In this document: positions 46,885 through 55,583 of the stretch, one piece after another
Layout: each line of letters begins with the position of its first letter
Position numbering within the stretch: the first letter of the stretch is position 1
Assembly (NCBI RefSeq): GCF_002277025.1
Contig: NZ_NIWD01000009.1
Location: forward strand, 675,744-739,743
Direction of reading: 5' to 3'
DNA from: Sphingopyxis sp. GW247-27LB
GTDB lineage: Bacteria; Pseudomonadota; Alphaproteobacteria; Sphingomonadales; Sphingomonadaceae
Length of the DNA stretch: 64,000 nucleotides
Notes under the pieces: generated by a model
What the model was told of the DNA's origin: nothing
Databases searched by the model: none
What the model saw: only the letters and a program-made list of their open reading frames with translations
Position numbers and translations under genes: made by a program

Positions 46885-47669
46885 AAGGAAAACTCCGTCA
46901 CCAGCGGAATATGGTCGGACGGCCGTTCCCAGCTTCGCGCCGGCTGGACGACGCGGTGCGCGACGGCCTGGTCCCTGAGGCCGGGCGTCACCCACATATG
47001 GTCGAGCCGGCGGCCGCGGTTCGATGCCTCCCAATCCTTCGCGCGATAGCTCCACCAGGTATAGAGCGGGGTCGGCGGCGCGACGAAATGGCGGCCGAGA
47101 TCGACCCAGTCCGCCGCCGCCTGAAGCCGCGCCAGCGTCTCGACCTCGATCGGCGTATGGCTGACGACGTCGAGCAGCGCCTTATGGTTCCACACGTCGC
47201 TTTCGAGCGGCGCGACGTTGAAATCGCCGGTGAGGACGGTCGGCGTCGCGGCGAGCGCGCCCGCCCATTCGATCATCCGGCCGAAGAAATCGAGCTTCTG
47301 CCCGAATTTGGGGTTGAGATCGCGGTCGGGAATGTCGCCGCCCGCAGGAATATAGACATTGTCGAGCCGCACGCCCGAGGGCAGCGTCACCCCGATATGG
47401 CGCGCCTCGCCGTTCGCCTGCCAGTCATATTGGCGTACCTCGGTCAGCGGCAGCCGGCTGACGATCGCGACGCCGTGGTGCATCCGCTGGCCGTTGGTGA
47501 CGATGTGGGTGTAGCCGAGCGCCTCGAACATCGTCTTCGGGAACAGGCCGCATTCGACCTTGGTTTCCTGAAGGCAGAGGATGTCGGGCGCCTCTTCGCG
47601 CAGGAATTTCTCGACGATGCCGATGCGGGCGCGGACGCTGTTGATGTTCCAGGACGCGATGCTTGTCAT
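46881..47669 (-). CDS. xth: exodeoxyribonuclease III
   Basis: AP endonuclease and 3' exonuclease for base-excision repair, 262 residues. It has SWNINSVRAR at the N-terminus, CLQETKVE with the metal-binding Glu, LTGDFNVAP with catalytic Asp and Asn, RRLDHMWV, and the final RPSDHIPLV with the catalytic His. The ATG at 47669 starts the protein exactly at the canonical MTSIASWNINS. It overlaps ribA by 4 bp. Confidence 0.95.
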   Translation of the reverse strand: MTSIASWNINSVRARIGIVEKFLREEAPDILCLQETKVECGLFPKTMFEALGYTHIVTNGQRMHHGVAIVSRLPLTEVRQYDWQANGEARHIGVTLPSGVRLDNVYIPAGGDIPDRDLNPKFGQKLDFFGRMIEWAGALAATPTVLTGDFNVAPLESDVWNHKALLDVVSHTPIEVETLARLQAAADWVDLGRHFVAPPTPLYTWWSYRAKDWEASNRGRRLDHMWVTPGLRDQAVAHRVVQPARSWERPSDHIPLVTEFSF

Positions 47670-48018
47670 GCCATCGGCTCTATCGGCGCGGATCGGGCTT
47701 CGCAATGGCGCTGCGGCGCGAATCATAAACCCCCGTCCCAGGGGCGGTGGAACGGGGGTTCAAGGTCAGCGTTCGTCACGCTCTTGAATGAAGGCACCTG
47801 GCCGTCCGGGTGGGGCAACAGGGGGAAACCCAAATCCGGGGGCCGTGTCGGCGCCTTCGAGAGTTCAAATAGCCGCCTTTCCCTGTCGCCAAGCTGAACG
47901 AGAGCGGGTCATCGGGGGATGGACGGCCGTTCGTCGGCTTCAGAATGCCATTCGTCGAACGCCGGCCGCTCCCTTGGGGGAGGGCCGGCGCCGGCGCGAC
48001 GATCGCGAAAGGGATGGA
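47670..48018. other. 349-bp intergenic region with one hairpin
   Basis: Between the xth start and the lolA stop. AACCCCCGT (47728-47736) pairs with ACGGGGGTT (47752-47760) across a 15-nt loop. It has no strong T tract. The rest holds no supported gene and must include the xth promoter. A short untranslated RNA cannot be excluded. Confidence 0.5.
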
Positions 48019-48672
48019 TCAGCGTCCGCGCTTCTTCGGCCGCGGGTCGGTCCAGCGGAACGCCGAATCGGCGACCGCGACGTTGAATTTCTGGTTGCTG
48101 AGGTCGATGCGGGTGCGGTTGTTCTGCGAATCGAGCGCGACCCAGCCGCGCAGGCGCAGCCCGCCCGGCGCGCCGCCGTCGCGCATGAACACCATGGTGA
48201 TCGTACCATATTCGGGGCGCTTCGGGTCCTTGACCTCGACGCTGATCACGCCGTCGTTGCCGGTCGGCAGGACCTTCGCATATTGGCTGAGGTCGCGGTC
48301 GGGGTCGAGCAGCGCGCCGAGCGGCGAATTCTTCACCGGCCAGCTCTGAACCTGCTTCACCTCATAGTCGATCATGGTCAGCCGGCTGCCATCGCCGACG
48401 ATCAGCAGCGGCACGCCCTTCTGATACTGGAAGCGGATCTTGCCCGGGCGCTTCAGGGTCAGCTGGCCGGTCAGCCGCTGGCCGTTGCGGTCGGTCTGGA
48501 CGAAATCTGCGGTCATCGAGCTGGTGTTCTTGAGGTGCGCCTGCACCGCCGACAGCGCGCCCGACGCCTGCGCGATGGCGGGCGCGGCGAAAACGAGCCC
48601 CGCGGCGGCGGCGGGCGCGAGCGTCCAGGCGGCGATGCGGGTCAGGGTCCGGCGGGATGGGGTCAGGATCAT
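48019..48672 (-). CDS. lolA: outer-membrane lipoprotein carrier protein LolA
   Basis: Periplasmic chaperone moving lipoproteins from LolCDE to the outer membrane, 217 residues. A signal peptide ends near AAPAIAQA. The mature part reads LSAVQAHLKNTSSMTADFVQ, GKIRFQYQKGVPLLIVGDG and WVALDSQNNRTRIDLSN, typical of alphaproteobacterial LolA. The ATG at 48672 gives a proper signal peptide. It lies downstream of ftsK, a conserved arrangement in this group. Confidence 0.88.
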   Translation of the reverse strand: MILTPSRRTLTRIAAWTLAPAAAAGLVFAAPAIAQASGALSAVQAHLKNTSSMTADFVQTDRNGQRLTGQLTLKRPGKIRFQYQKGVPLLIVGDGSRLTMIDYEVKQVQSWPVKNSPLGALLDPDRDLSQYAKVLPTGNDGVISVEVKDPKRPEYGTITMVFMRDGGAPGGLRLRGWVALDSQNNRTRIDLSNQKFNVAVADSAFRWTDPRPKKRGR

Positions 48673-48789
48673 GGGACTCTCATTTTGTGGGTCAGGTCGT
48701 GCCGGTGATGGCGCCGCGGCATTGAATGCGCGCTGAACCCGGCGTTGGGAGAGGTTCAAGTCGCGAGATCGGCGTTGGTTCCCCGGCTG

Positions 48790-51105
48790 TCAGCGCGGCT
48801 GGCCATATTGGTCGGTCAGCACGTCGCGGCGGCCGACATGGTTGGGCGGGCTGACGAGGCCCTCGTCTTCCATCCGCTCGATCAGTCGCGCGGCGCTGTT
48901 GTAGCCGATGCGCAGTTGTCGCTGGAGCCAGCTCGTCGACGCCTTCTGGCTGTCGACGACGATCTGGCACGCCTTCGCATACATGCGGTCCTCGGCGCTG
49001 TCGCCGCCCGCCGGGGCGCCTTCCATCGCGAAGCCGCCGTCCTCGGGATCCTCGGTGACGCTTTCGACATAATCGGGCGCGCCCTGGCCGCGCCAATGAT
49101 CGGCGACCGCGCGCACCTCGTCGTCGGAGACGAAGGGGCCGTGGATGCGGGTGATCTGCTTGCCGCCGGGCACATAGAGCATGTCGCCCTTGCCGAGCAG
49201 CTGCTCGGCGCCCGCCTCGCCGAGGATCGTGCGGCTGTCGATCTTCGAGGTGACGTTGAAGCTGATCCGCGTCGGCAGGTTCGCCTTGATGACGCCGGTG
49301 ATGACGTCGACCGACGGGCGCTGGGTCGCGAGGATCAGGTGGATGCCCGCGGCGCGCGCCTTCTGCGCGAGGCGTTGGATCAGGAATTCCACCTCCTTGC
49401 CCGCGGTCATCATCAAATCCGCGAGCTCGTCGACGACGACGACGATCTGCGGCAGCGGCGCATAGTCGAGCGTCTCTTCCTCATAGATCGGCTGGCCGGT
49501 GTCGGGGTCGTAGCCGGTCTGGACGCGGCGCCCGAGCGACTTGCCCTTGGCGAGCGCGCCGCGCACCTTGTCGTTGTAGCCCGCGAGGTTGCGAACCGAC
49601 AGCGACGACATCATCCGGTAGCGGTCCTCCATCTGCTCGACCGCCCATTTGAGCGCCCGGATCGCCTTCTTGGGTTCGGTGACCACGGGGGCGAGCAGGT
49701 GCGGGATGCCGTCATAGACGCTGAGCTCCAGCATCTTGGGGTCGATCATGATCATCTTCACCTGGTCGGGGCCGAGGCGATAGAGGAGCGAGAGGATCAT
49801 CGCGTTCAAACCGACCGACTTGCCCGACCCGGTCGTGCCCGCGATCAACAGGTGCGGCATCGGCGCGAGGTCGGCGATGACGGGATCGCCGCTGATATTC
49901 TTGCCGAGGATGATCGGGAGCGCGCCCGTCTGGTCCTGGAACAGCGCGCTGCCGATCATTTCCTGCAGCACCACCGCCTCGCGGTGCGCGTTGGGCAGCT
50001 CGATGCCGATCACGGTGCGGCCCGGGATCGGCGCGATGCGCGCCGATAGCGCCGACATGTTGCGCGCGATGTCGTCGGCCAGGTTCGACACGCGGCTCGC
50101 CTTCGTCCCCGGCGCGGGTTCGAGTTCGTACATGGTGACGACCGGACCCGGGCGCACCGCGGTGATCACGCCCTTGACCTGGAAATCCTCGAGCACCGAT
50201 TCGAGCAATCGGGCATTGCGTTCGAGCCCCGCCTTGTCGATCTGTCCCGTCGGGCCCTCGGGGGGCGCGGCGAGCAGGTCGATCGAGGGGAGCTGATAGT
50301 GGGTGAAAAGCTCGGTCTGGGGCTTCGCCTTGGGCTTCGAGGGCAGCGAGCGCTGGACGGGCTCGGCGATCTCGGGCGGCGCGCGGTCGCTCGGCTCGGC
50401 GCGCGGGCGCGGACGGACGACGCGTTCCATCAGATTCGGCGCGCGTTGGGCGGGCGCCGCGGCGGCGCCGGCAGGAACGGCGACGCGGCCGCCCTCGGCG
50501 GCGGGAAGGCGGAAGCGGCTCGCCCATCCCTTTTCGAGCCGCAGCGCGCGCGCCGCGAGCCACAGCCCCGCGGTGACGAGCAGCAGGATCGCCGCGATGC
50601 GGATCAGCGCCGCGGCGGGCTCGCCCGCGCGGTCGAACAGCGGCGCGACGGCGTTTCCGAGCACCAGCGGGACGATGCCGCCCCAGCCGGCGGGCAGCGG
50701 CGCGTCGCTGTCGGGCGCCCAGAGCTGGGCGCCGAGCCCGACGAGCGAAATGGCGACGAGCATGAAGACGAGCTGGCGCTTCCAATAGGGCTGCGGCGTC
50801 GCCGCCCACAGCCGCCACGCCATCACCCCGAGCAGCGGCAGCAGCAGCACGACGGGAATGCCGCCGATGAACAGCAGCAGATCGGCGAACCACGCGCCCG
50901 CGCTGCCCATCCAGTTCGACGGATTGCCGCCCGCCGCGGTATGGATCGCGGCGTCGGTGCCGTCGTGGGTGATCAGCGCGAGGGTCAGGAACAAGGTGAA
51001 CAGGCCGAGCGCCACCGCCGCGCCGATCACCAGCGAGCGGGCGATGCTGGCCCGGAAAACGGTGCGCCAATCGGCCTTTGCGGTCGCGGCCTTGCGGCTT
51101 GCCAT
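48790..51105 (-). CDS. ftsK: DNA translocase FtsK
   Basis: Septal DNA pump that segregates chromosome termini, 771 residues. The N-terminus holds about four transmembrane segments (residues 25-185), then a Pro/Arg-rich linker to about 265. The motor has VTMYELEPAPGTKASRV, Walker A AGTTGSGKSVGLN near residue 425, Walker B IVVVVDELADLM, and LATQRPSVDVITG. A C-terminal gamma winged helix (SWLQRQLRIGYNSAARLIERMEDEGLVS) recognises KOPS. Confidence 0.95.
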   Translation of the reverse strand: MASRKAATAKADWRTVFRASIARSLVIGAAVALGLFTLFLTLALITHDGTDAAIHTAAGGNPSNWMGSAGAWFADLLLFIGGIPVVLLLPLLGVMAWRLWAATPQPYWKRQLVFMLVAISLVGLGAQLWAPDSDAPLPAGWGGIVPLVLGNAVAPLFDRAGEPAAALIRIAAILLLVTAGLWLAARALRLEKGWASRFRLPAAEGGRVAVPAGAAAAPAQRAPNLMERVVRPRPRAEPSDRAPPEIAEPVQRSLPSKPKAKPQTELFTHYQLPSIDLLAAPPEGPTGQIDKAGLERNARLLESVLEDFQVKGVITAVRPGPVVTMYELEPAPGTKASRVSNLADDIARNMSALSARIAPIPGRTVIGIELPNAHREAVVLQEMIGSALFQDQTGALPIILGKNISGDPVIADLAPMPHLLIAGTTGSGKSVGLNAMILSLLYRLGPDQVKMIMIDPKMLELSVYDGIPHLLAPVVTEPKKAIRALKWAVEQMEDRYRMMSSLSVRNLAGYNDKVRGALAKGKSLGRRVQTGYDPDTGQPIYEEETLDYAPLPQIVVVVDELADLMMTAGKEVEFLIQRLAQKARAAGIHLILATQRPSVDVITGVIKANLPTRISFNVTSKIDSRTILGEAGAEQLLGKGDMLYVPGGKQITRIHGPFVSDDEVRAVADHWRGQGAPDYVESVTEDPEDGGFAMEGAPAGGDSAEDRMYAKACQIVVDSQKASTSWLQRQLRIGYNSAARLIERMEDEGLVSPPNHVGRRDVLTDQYGQPR

Positions 51106-51439
51106 GCTGAAAAGGGTCCCTAGAGATTGATCACGGCGATATGCGCATGGGGCGGACTCGGCGTCAAGCAGCGCTCGGTGAGGCGTGCGAGCGTGCGTAA
51201 TATTATTCCAAAGGTCACGAAAGTCACGCTACGTCCCCCCTCTTTCGCCCTATCCCATGGTCCGCCGTGCAGGGTTCGGCGCGTGGATGGGGGCATGGCG
51301 AAAGGGCATCGGGTAACGCTATTCCCTGAGGACAATGTAGGACAGCGAAAAATTTCAGCGAAGAGGCGCGAAAGGTCGCGGCGCGGAAACCTTCACGCTG
51401 TCCTTCCCATCATCCCCCAAAACGCGCTAGGGCGGCGGC
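51106..51439. other. 334-bp divergent promoter region, ftsK / ubiH-like gene
   Basis: No supported gene. It must carry promoters for both flanking genes. It contains TAATATTATTCC at 51198-51209, similar to the AT-rich sites of the sugar locus, here probably a promoter element. Confidence 0.5.
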
Positions 51440-52669
51440 ATGAGCGAAATGTTGCGCAGCGATGTCCTGATCTCGGGCGGCGGCCTCGTCGGCCAGGCGC
51501 TGGCTCTTGCCCTCGCGCACCACGGCCTTTCGTCGCAGATCGTCGATCCCGCCGACCCGGTCACGACGATCGCCCCCGGCTTTGACGGCCGCGCTTCGGC
51601 GATCGCCAGCGCGACATGGCAGATGTTCGAGGTGCTGGGCCTCGCCGACCGGCTCGCGGGCCACGGCTGCGCGATCCGCGCGATCAAGGTCAGCGACGGT
51701 GGGCAGGCGGGCGAACTCGACTTCGTCACCCGCGACACCGACCCGGCGCTCGGCACGATGATCGAGAATCGCCAGCTTCGCCTCGCGCTCGCCGCCGCGC
51801 TCGCCGATGCGCCGCTGGTACGGCTTCACATGCCGGCGAAGGTTGCCGCGCGCGCGGTCGATGCCCACGGCGTCACGCTGACACTCGCCGACGGCACGCG
51901 GCTCGCCGCGCCGCTGCTGATCGTCGCCGAGGGGCGCCGCTCGCCGACCCGCGACGCCGCGGGGTTCAGCATCGCGAACTGGTCCTATCATCATCACGCG
52001 ATGATCGGCGCGGTCGCGCATACGCGGTCCCACGACCAGGTCGCGCACGAGATTTTCTTCCCTTCGGGGCCCTTCGCGCTGCTGCCGCTCGTCGATGATG
52101 CCGGGGGGCGGCACCGCTCGGCCTTCGTCTGGACGGTGTCTGAAAAAGACGGGCCGGGCTTCGCCAAACTGGGCGATCGCGGTTTCACCGCCGAGCTCGA
52201 AAAGCGCGCCGGCGGCTTGCTCGGTGCGATGGAACTGGTCGCACCGCGCATGACCTACCCGCTCGGTTTCCACCACAGCGCCTCGATCGTCGCCGATCGC
52301 ATCGCGCTCGTCGGCGACGCCGCGCACGGCATCCATCCGATCGCGGGGCAGGGGCTCAACCTCGGGCTGCGCGACGTCGCGGCGCTCGCCGAGGTGCTGG
52401 TCGATGGCGCGCGGCTCGGGCTCGATCTCGGCGATGCGGCGCTGCTCGCGCGCTATCAGCGCTGGCGCGGGCTCGACAATCTGATGGTCAGCCTCGCGAC
52501 CGACGGCCTCACCCGCCTGTTCGGCATTCCCGGCCGCACCGCCTCGGCCGTTCGCCGGGCCGGGCTCGGCGCGGTGCAGCGCCTGCCGATGCTCAAGCGC
52601 TTCTTCATGGACGAGGCGCGGGGCGAATCGGGTGACCTGCCCCGGCTGCTCGCGGGGGCGGAGATATAG
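51440..52669 (+). CDS. ubiH: UbiH/COQ6-family FAD-dependent hydroxylase
   Basis: Ubiquinone-biosynthesis ring hydroxylase of 409 residues. The FAD-binding dinucleotide motif is LISGGGLVGQALALALA at the N-terminus. The middle GFDGRASAIAS is typical of the UbiH/UbiF/VisC family. The second FAD motif is RIALVGDAAHGIHPIAGQGLNLGLRD. The family is clear; which ring position is hydroxylated is not, so the symbol is tentative. It starts opposite ftsK. Confidence 0.85.
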   Translation: MSEMLRSDVLISGGGLVGQALALALAHHGLSSQIVDPADPVTTIAPGFDGRASAIASATWQMFEVLGLADRLAGHGCAIRAIKVSDGGQAGELDFVTRDTDPALGTMIENRQLRLALAAALADAPLVRLHMPAKVAARAVDAHGVTLTLADGTRLAAPLLIVAEGRRSPTRDAAGFSIANWSYHHHAMIGAVAHTRSHDQVAHEIFFPSGPFALLPLVDDAGGRHRSAFVWTVSEKDGPGFAKLGDRGFTAELEKRAGGLLGAMELVAPRMTYPLGFHHSASIVADRIALVGDAAHGIHPIAGQGLNLGLRDVAALAEVLVDGARLGLDLGDAALLARYQRWRGLDNLMVSLATDGLTRLFGIPGRTASAVRRAGLGAVQRLPMLKRFFMDEARGESGDLPRLLAGAEI

Positions 52670-52762
52670 GTATTGCTACCTAGTCCCTCGTCCCGACGCC
52701 GCTAACCATGTCCCAATATCCCGTCCATGCGGCGTGCTGCCGTGTCAGGGAAGGGATGGATC

Positions 52763-53416
52763 ATGTCCGACAGGAGCGACGCGCTCGAAGGCGCGGTGAC
52801 CGACTGGATCGCGGCGCGCGGCGCGATCGACCGTGATGGTGGAGCGCGCGCCCGCGCCCGCGCCGACCGCGCGTTCGCGCGGCTCGCCGCCCTGCTCGCA
52901 CCGCGCGTCCGCTATTTCACCCGGCGCTATGGCCTCGCCGACGCCGCGGAGGATGCCGAGCAGGCCTGCGCGATCGCGATCCATCGCGCCGCCGAACGCT
53001 ACGACCCCGCCCGCGCGCGCTTCACCACCCATGTGAGCTGGCAGATCCGCGCCGAACTGCAGGCGCTGCGCCAGCGGTTGCGCAGCGCAACGCTTTCGCT
53101 CGACGCGCTTGTCGAGGCGGGCGCCGACGCATGGCTCGTCGATGCGGAGGCCGAGGGCGCCGCCGAGGCCGCGGCCTCGAACCGCCTCGCGCATCGCTGC
53201 GCCGACCGGCTCGTCCGCGACTGGGCCGCGCGTCGCCGCGCGCTGCTGATGCGCCATCGCGCGGGACTGTCCGTCGATGCGCGGGTCTCGGCCGAGGCGG
53301 CGCTCGTCCGCCGCCAGCTTCTCGGCACCGACAGCGGGGCGCAGCGCCTCAACGAAAGCGAGCGTCATATCGTCCGCCGCGCGCTCGCCGACATCGCGCA
53401 GCGCGCTGCGGCTTGA
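52763..53416 (+). CDS. sigma-70 region-2-like protein
   Basis: A 217-residue protein whose residues about 50-105 look like sigma factor region 2: DAAEDAEQACAIAIHRAAERYDPARARFTTHVSW followed by QIRAELQALRQRL. This resembles the RpoH/RpoD core-binding helix and the FxTxAxWxIR block. The usual region 4 is weak or absent; the C-terminus only has a helix with LNESERHIVRRALADI, which recalls a degenerate sigma C-terminal segment. The ATG at 52763 has GGAAGGGA upstream. It could be an alternative sigma factor or an anti-sigma-like decoy. Confidence 0.65.
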   Translation: MSDRSDALEGAVTDWIAARGAIDRDGGARARARADRAFARLAALLAPRVRYFTRRYGLADAAEDAEQACAIAIHRAAERYDPARARFTTHVSWQIRAELQALRQRLRSATLSLDALVEAGADAWLVDAEAEGAAEAAASNRLAHRCADRLVRDWAARRRALLMRHRAGLSVDARVSAEAALVRRQLLGTDSGAQRLNESERHIVRRALADIAQRAAA

Positions 53417-53418
53417 CG

Positions 53419-54069
53419 CTACTGAAGCGTCGCGCGCCCGTCGTCGCCGTCGAAGCGTCCGAAGAATTGCATCATCTGGACGACCAGCTCGGCGCGCGCG
53501 TCGATCGGCGTCGCTTCGAGCAGCGCCTGTTTCGCCGCCGCGTCGAAGGGCGCGACCTGCGCGATGCCGTTGACGAGCGTCGCGTCGTCGAGCTGTCCGA
53601 CCGAATCCCAGTCGACGACATAGCCCTGCCGTGCCGCGAAGCGCTTCGCCTCGCGTTCGAGGCCCGCACGCTCGATGCTCGACAGCACGGCATCTTCCTC
53701 AGCCTCGGTTTCGATTTCGGCCTCGACCTGGCGAAAGGGCGTGGTGACGTCGAGCTCGCGGCGGACGCGAAAACGCGCGACGCCCTCGAGGATCAGGTTG
53801 AAGCGCCCCTCGTCGAGCGCCTCGACATCGATGATCCGCCCGACACAGCCGACGTCATAGAGCGCGGGCGGCTCGCGGGTCTCCTCGCCCGGAATCTGCC
53901 GCGGCTGGATCATCCCGATCTGGCGGTCGCGCGCCAGCACCTCCTGCACCATCGCCTTGTAGCGCGGCTCGAAGATGTGGAGCGGCAGGTGCAGCCCCGG
54001 AAACAGCACCGCGCCGGGCAGCGGAAAGATCGCGATCCGCTGGATGGTCAGGGGCGCGGCTTCGGCCAT
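53419..54069 (-). CDS. Lon N-terminal-domain protein (LON_substr_bdg)
   Basis: A 216-residue protein made only of the Lon substrate-recognition domain: IAIFPLPGAVLFPGLHLPLHIFEPRYKAMV, then VGCVGRIIDVEALDEGRFNLILEGVARFRV. It lacks the AAA+ and protease domains, so it is not Lon itself. Such proteins are common next to a thioredoxin-like gene in alphaproteobacteria. It starts 5 bp after the thioredoxin stop and converges with the sigma-like gene, whose stop is 2 bp away. Confidence 0.88.
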   Translation of the reverse strand: MAEAAPLTIQRIAIFPLPGAVLFPGLHLPLHIFEPRYKAMVQEVLARDRQIGMIQPRQIPGEETREPPALYDVGCVGRIIDVEALDEGRFNLILEGVARFRVRRELDVTTPFRQVEAEIETEAEEDAVLSSIERAGLEREAKRFAARQGYVVDWDSVGQLDDATLVNGIAQVAPFDAAAKQALLEATPIDARAELVVQMMQFFGRFDGDDGRATLQ

Positions 54070-54074
54070 CGGGT

Positions 54075-54986
54075 TCAGCCGAACAGGATCAGCGACAGGC
54101 GGCGGCGCTGCGCCGCGACCCAGGGATCCTCGAGCCCGACCGCCTCGAACAGTTCGAGCAGCTTGGCGCGCGCGGCGCCCTCGTGCCATTCGCGATCGGC
54201 TTCGACGATGCGGAGCAGATTGTCGGCGGCGGCGTCGCGCCGCCCCGCGCCGATTTCCGCCACGGCAAGGTCGAAGCGCGCCTGATGGTCGTCGCCGTTC
54301 GCCGCGACCGCGGCTTCGAGCGCCGCGAGCTCGCCGGCATCGGGGGCATCGGCGGCGAGCGCTACCGCGCTTTTCGCCTGCGCGATCGCGGGGTCGCCGG
54401 CGATCGCTTCGGGCACCGCGTCCAGCGCGGCCTGCGCCGCCTCGGTCTCGCCCGCCGCGAGCAGCGCGCGGATCAGCCCGCCGTGCGCCGCGGCGTTGTC
54501 GGGCGCCATGTCGAGGATCTGGGTGAAGATGCTCGCGGCGCGGGGTCCGTCGCCCTCGGCGAGCACGCTCTCGCCCATCTCGATCAGCGGCGCGATCTCG
54601 ACCGCACGGGCGCTCGCCTCGCTCTCGATCGGAAGCTGCGCGAGAAGCTGGTCGAGGATCGCCTTCAACTGGCTTTCGGTCCGGGCGTTGGTCAGGTTGG
54701 CGACCGGCTGCCCCTGGAAGATCGCATAGACGGTCGGGATCGACTGGACCTGGAACTGGCCCGCGATGAAGCGATTCGCATCGACGTCGACCTTGGCGAG
54801 CACGACGCCCTTGTCGGCATAGTCGGCGGCGACCTTTTCGAGGATCGGCGCGAGCTGCTTGCACGGCCCGCACCATTCGGCCCAGAAATCGAGAATGACG
54901 AGCTTCGTCATCGACGGCTCGACGACCTCGCTGCGAAAGGCTTCGACCGCTTCCTTTTCCTGCGGGTTCAGACCCAGAGTGGCCAC
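54075..54986 (-). CDS. trxA: CnoX-like thioredoxin with TPR tail
   Basis: Chaperedoxin of 303 residues. The thioredoxin fold (1-115) has FWAEWCGPCKQLAP with Cys39 and Cys42 intact, and the cis-Pro block SIPTVYAIFQG. The C-terminal half is a TPR-like helical array (AASIFTQILDMAPDNAAAHGGL). In E. coli the equivalent protein, YbbN/CnoX, lacks the second Cys; here the CGPC site should be redox-active. GTG start at 54986 with GGGAG upstream at a slightly long spacing. Co-transcribed with the Lon-N gene. Confidence 0.87.
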   Translation of the reverse strand: MATLGLNPQEKEAVEAFRSEVVEPSMTKLVILDFWAEWCGPCKQLAPILEKVAADYADKGVVLAKVDVDANRFIAGQFQVQSIPTVYAIFQGQPVANLTNARTESQLKAILDQLLAQLPIESEASARAVEIAPLIEMGESVLAEGDGPRAASIFTQILDMAPDNAAAHGGLIRALLAAGETEAAQAALDAVPEAIAGDPAIAQAKSAVALAADAPDAGELAALEAAVAANGDDHQARFDLAVAEIGAGRRDAAADNLLRIVEADREWHEGAARAKLLELFEAVGLEDPWVAAQRRRLSLILFG

Positions 54987-55161
54987 GATGTGATTGCTCC
55001 CTTGTTGTGCGCTTCGCCCGCTTATGTGGGAATTGCGCCGCCAATGCCAACCCTTCGCGCCTCGCGGGCGGGAAAAGCGCAAACAGGGCTTGCCGACTCT
55101 AAAAGCCGGTGCTAATCGCGCGCCTCACCCGCTGGCACCCACCCGGTCGCCAGCCGCCAGA

Positions 55162-55236
55162 GCGGGCGTAGCTCAGGGGTAGAGCACAACCTTGCCAAGG
55201 TTGGGGTCGAGGGTTCGAATCCCTTCGCCCGCTCCA
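55162..55236 (+). tRNA. tRNA-Gly(GCC)
   Basis: Complete cloverleaf: acceptor GCGGGCG/CGCCCGC, D arm GCTC/GAGC, anticodon stem CAACC/GGTTG with loop TTGCCAA (anticodon GCC), T arm with TTCGAAT, discriminator T and encoded CCA. Coordinates include CCA. Base composition and gene content change immediately downstream, so its 3' end is a likely integration site. Confidence 0.97.
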
Positions 55237-55583
55237 GTTTTCCTACGGAAAACAGATTATTAGGCGCTACGAAGGCGCCTTTGCGGTGGAGACAGAGCGT
55301 CTCCCGCAGGTCATTGTCTCCATAATGTCTCCAGTTTTTGGGAAGCCTCAGGCAAGATTCGGCAACGATGGCGTGACCGCTTCGTGGAAGCAGTGGCCGA
55401 GCCAGATTGCATGCCGTTGCCCTACAGAAGCGTGGCGATGCCACCGGTACGCTGTGGGCGCGTTCAGGCGCTATGAACCTTGCCAGCTCGGCATTCCGAA
55501 TCTGATCAGGAGCACGGCCACCGCAATTACCGCCCAAGGCCTCAAGAGCGCCGTCAGCAATGACAGCGCGGTTGATCGGCTTC
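55237..55583. other. 347-bp region after tRNA-Gly, no supported gene
   Basis: Lower-GC sequence between the tRNA and the sbcC stop. Reading frames exist on both strands but none shows a recognisable domain. The region could hold the remnant of an integrase or an attachment junction. No second copy of the tRNA 3' end occurs in the window. Confidence 0.5.

Noticed and set aside
47788..48708. Plus-strand frame over lolA
   Set aside because: Antisense to lolA; extends through both intergenic gaps with no domain.
51127..51585. Plus-strand frame in the ftsK/ubiH-like gap
   Set aside because: Overlaps the true start of the hydroxylase gene and has no recognisable content.
55112..55537. Minus-strand frame ending in a GFEPSTPTLARLCSTP stretch
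   Set aside because: That stretch is the false translation of the antisense of tRNA-Gly, often misannotated as protein.
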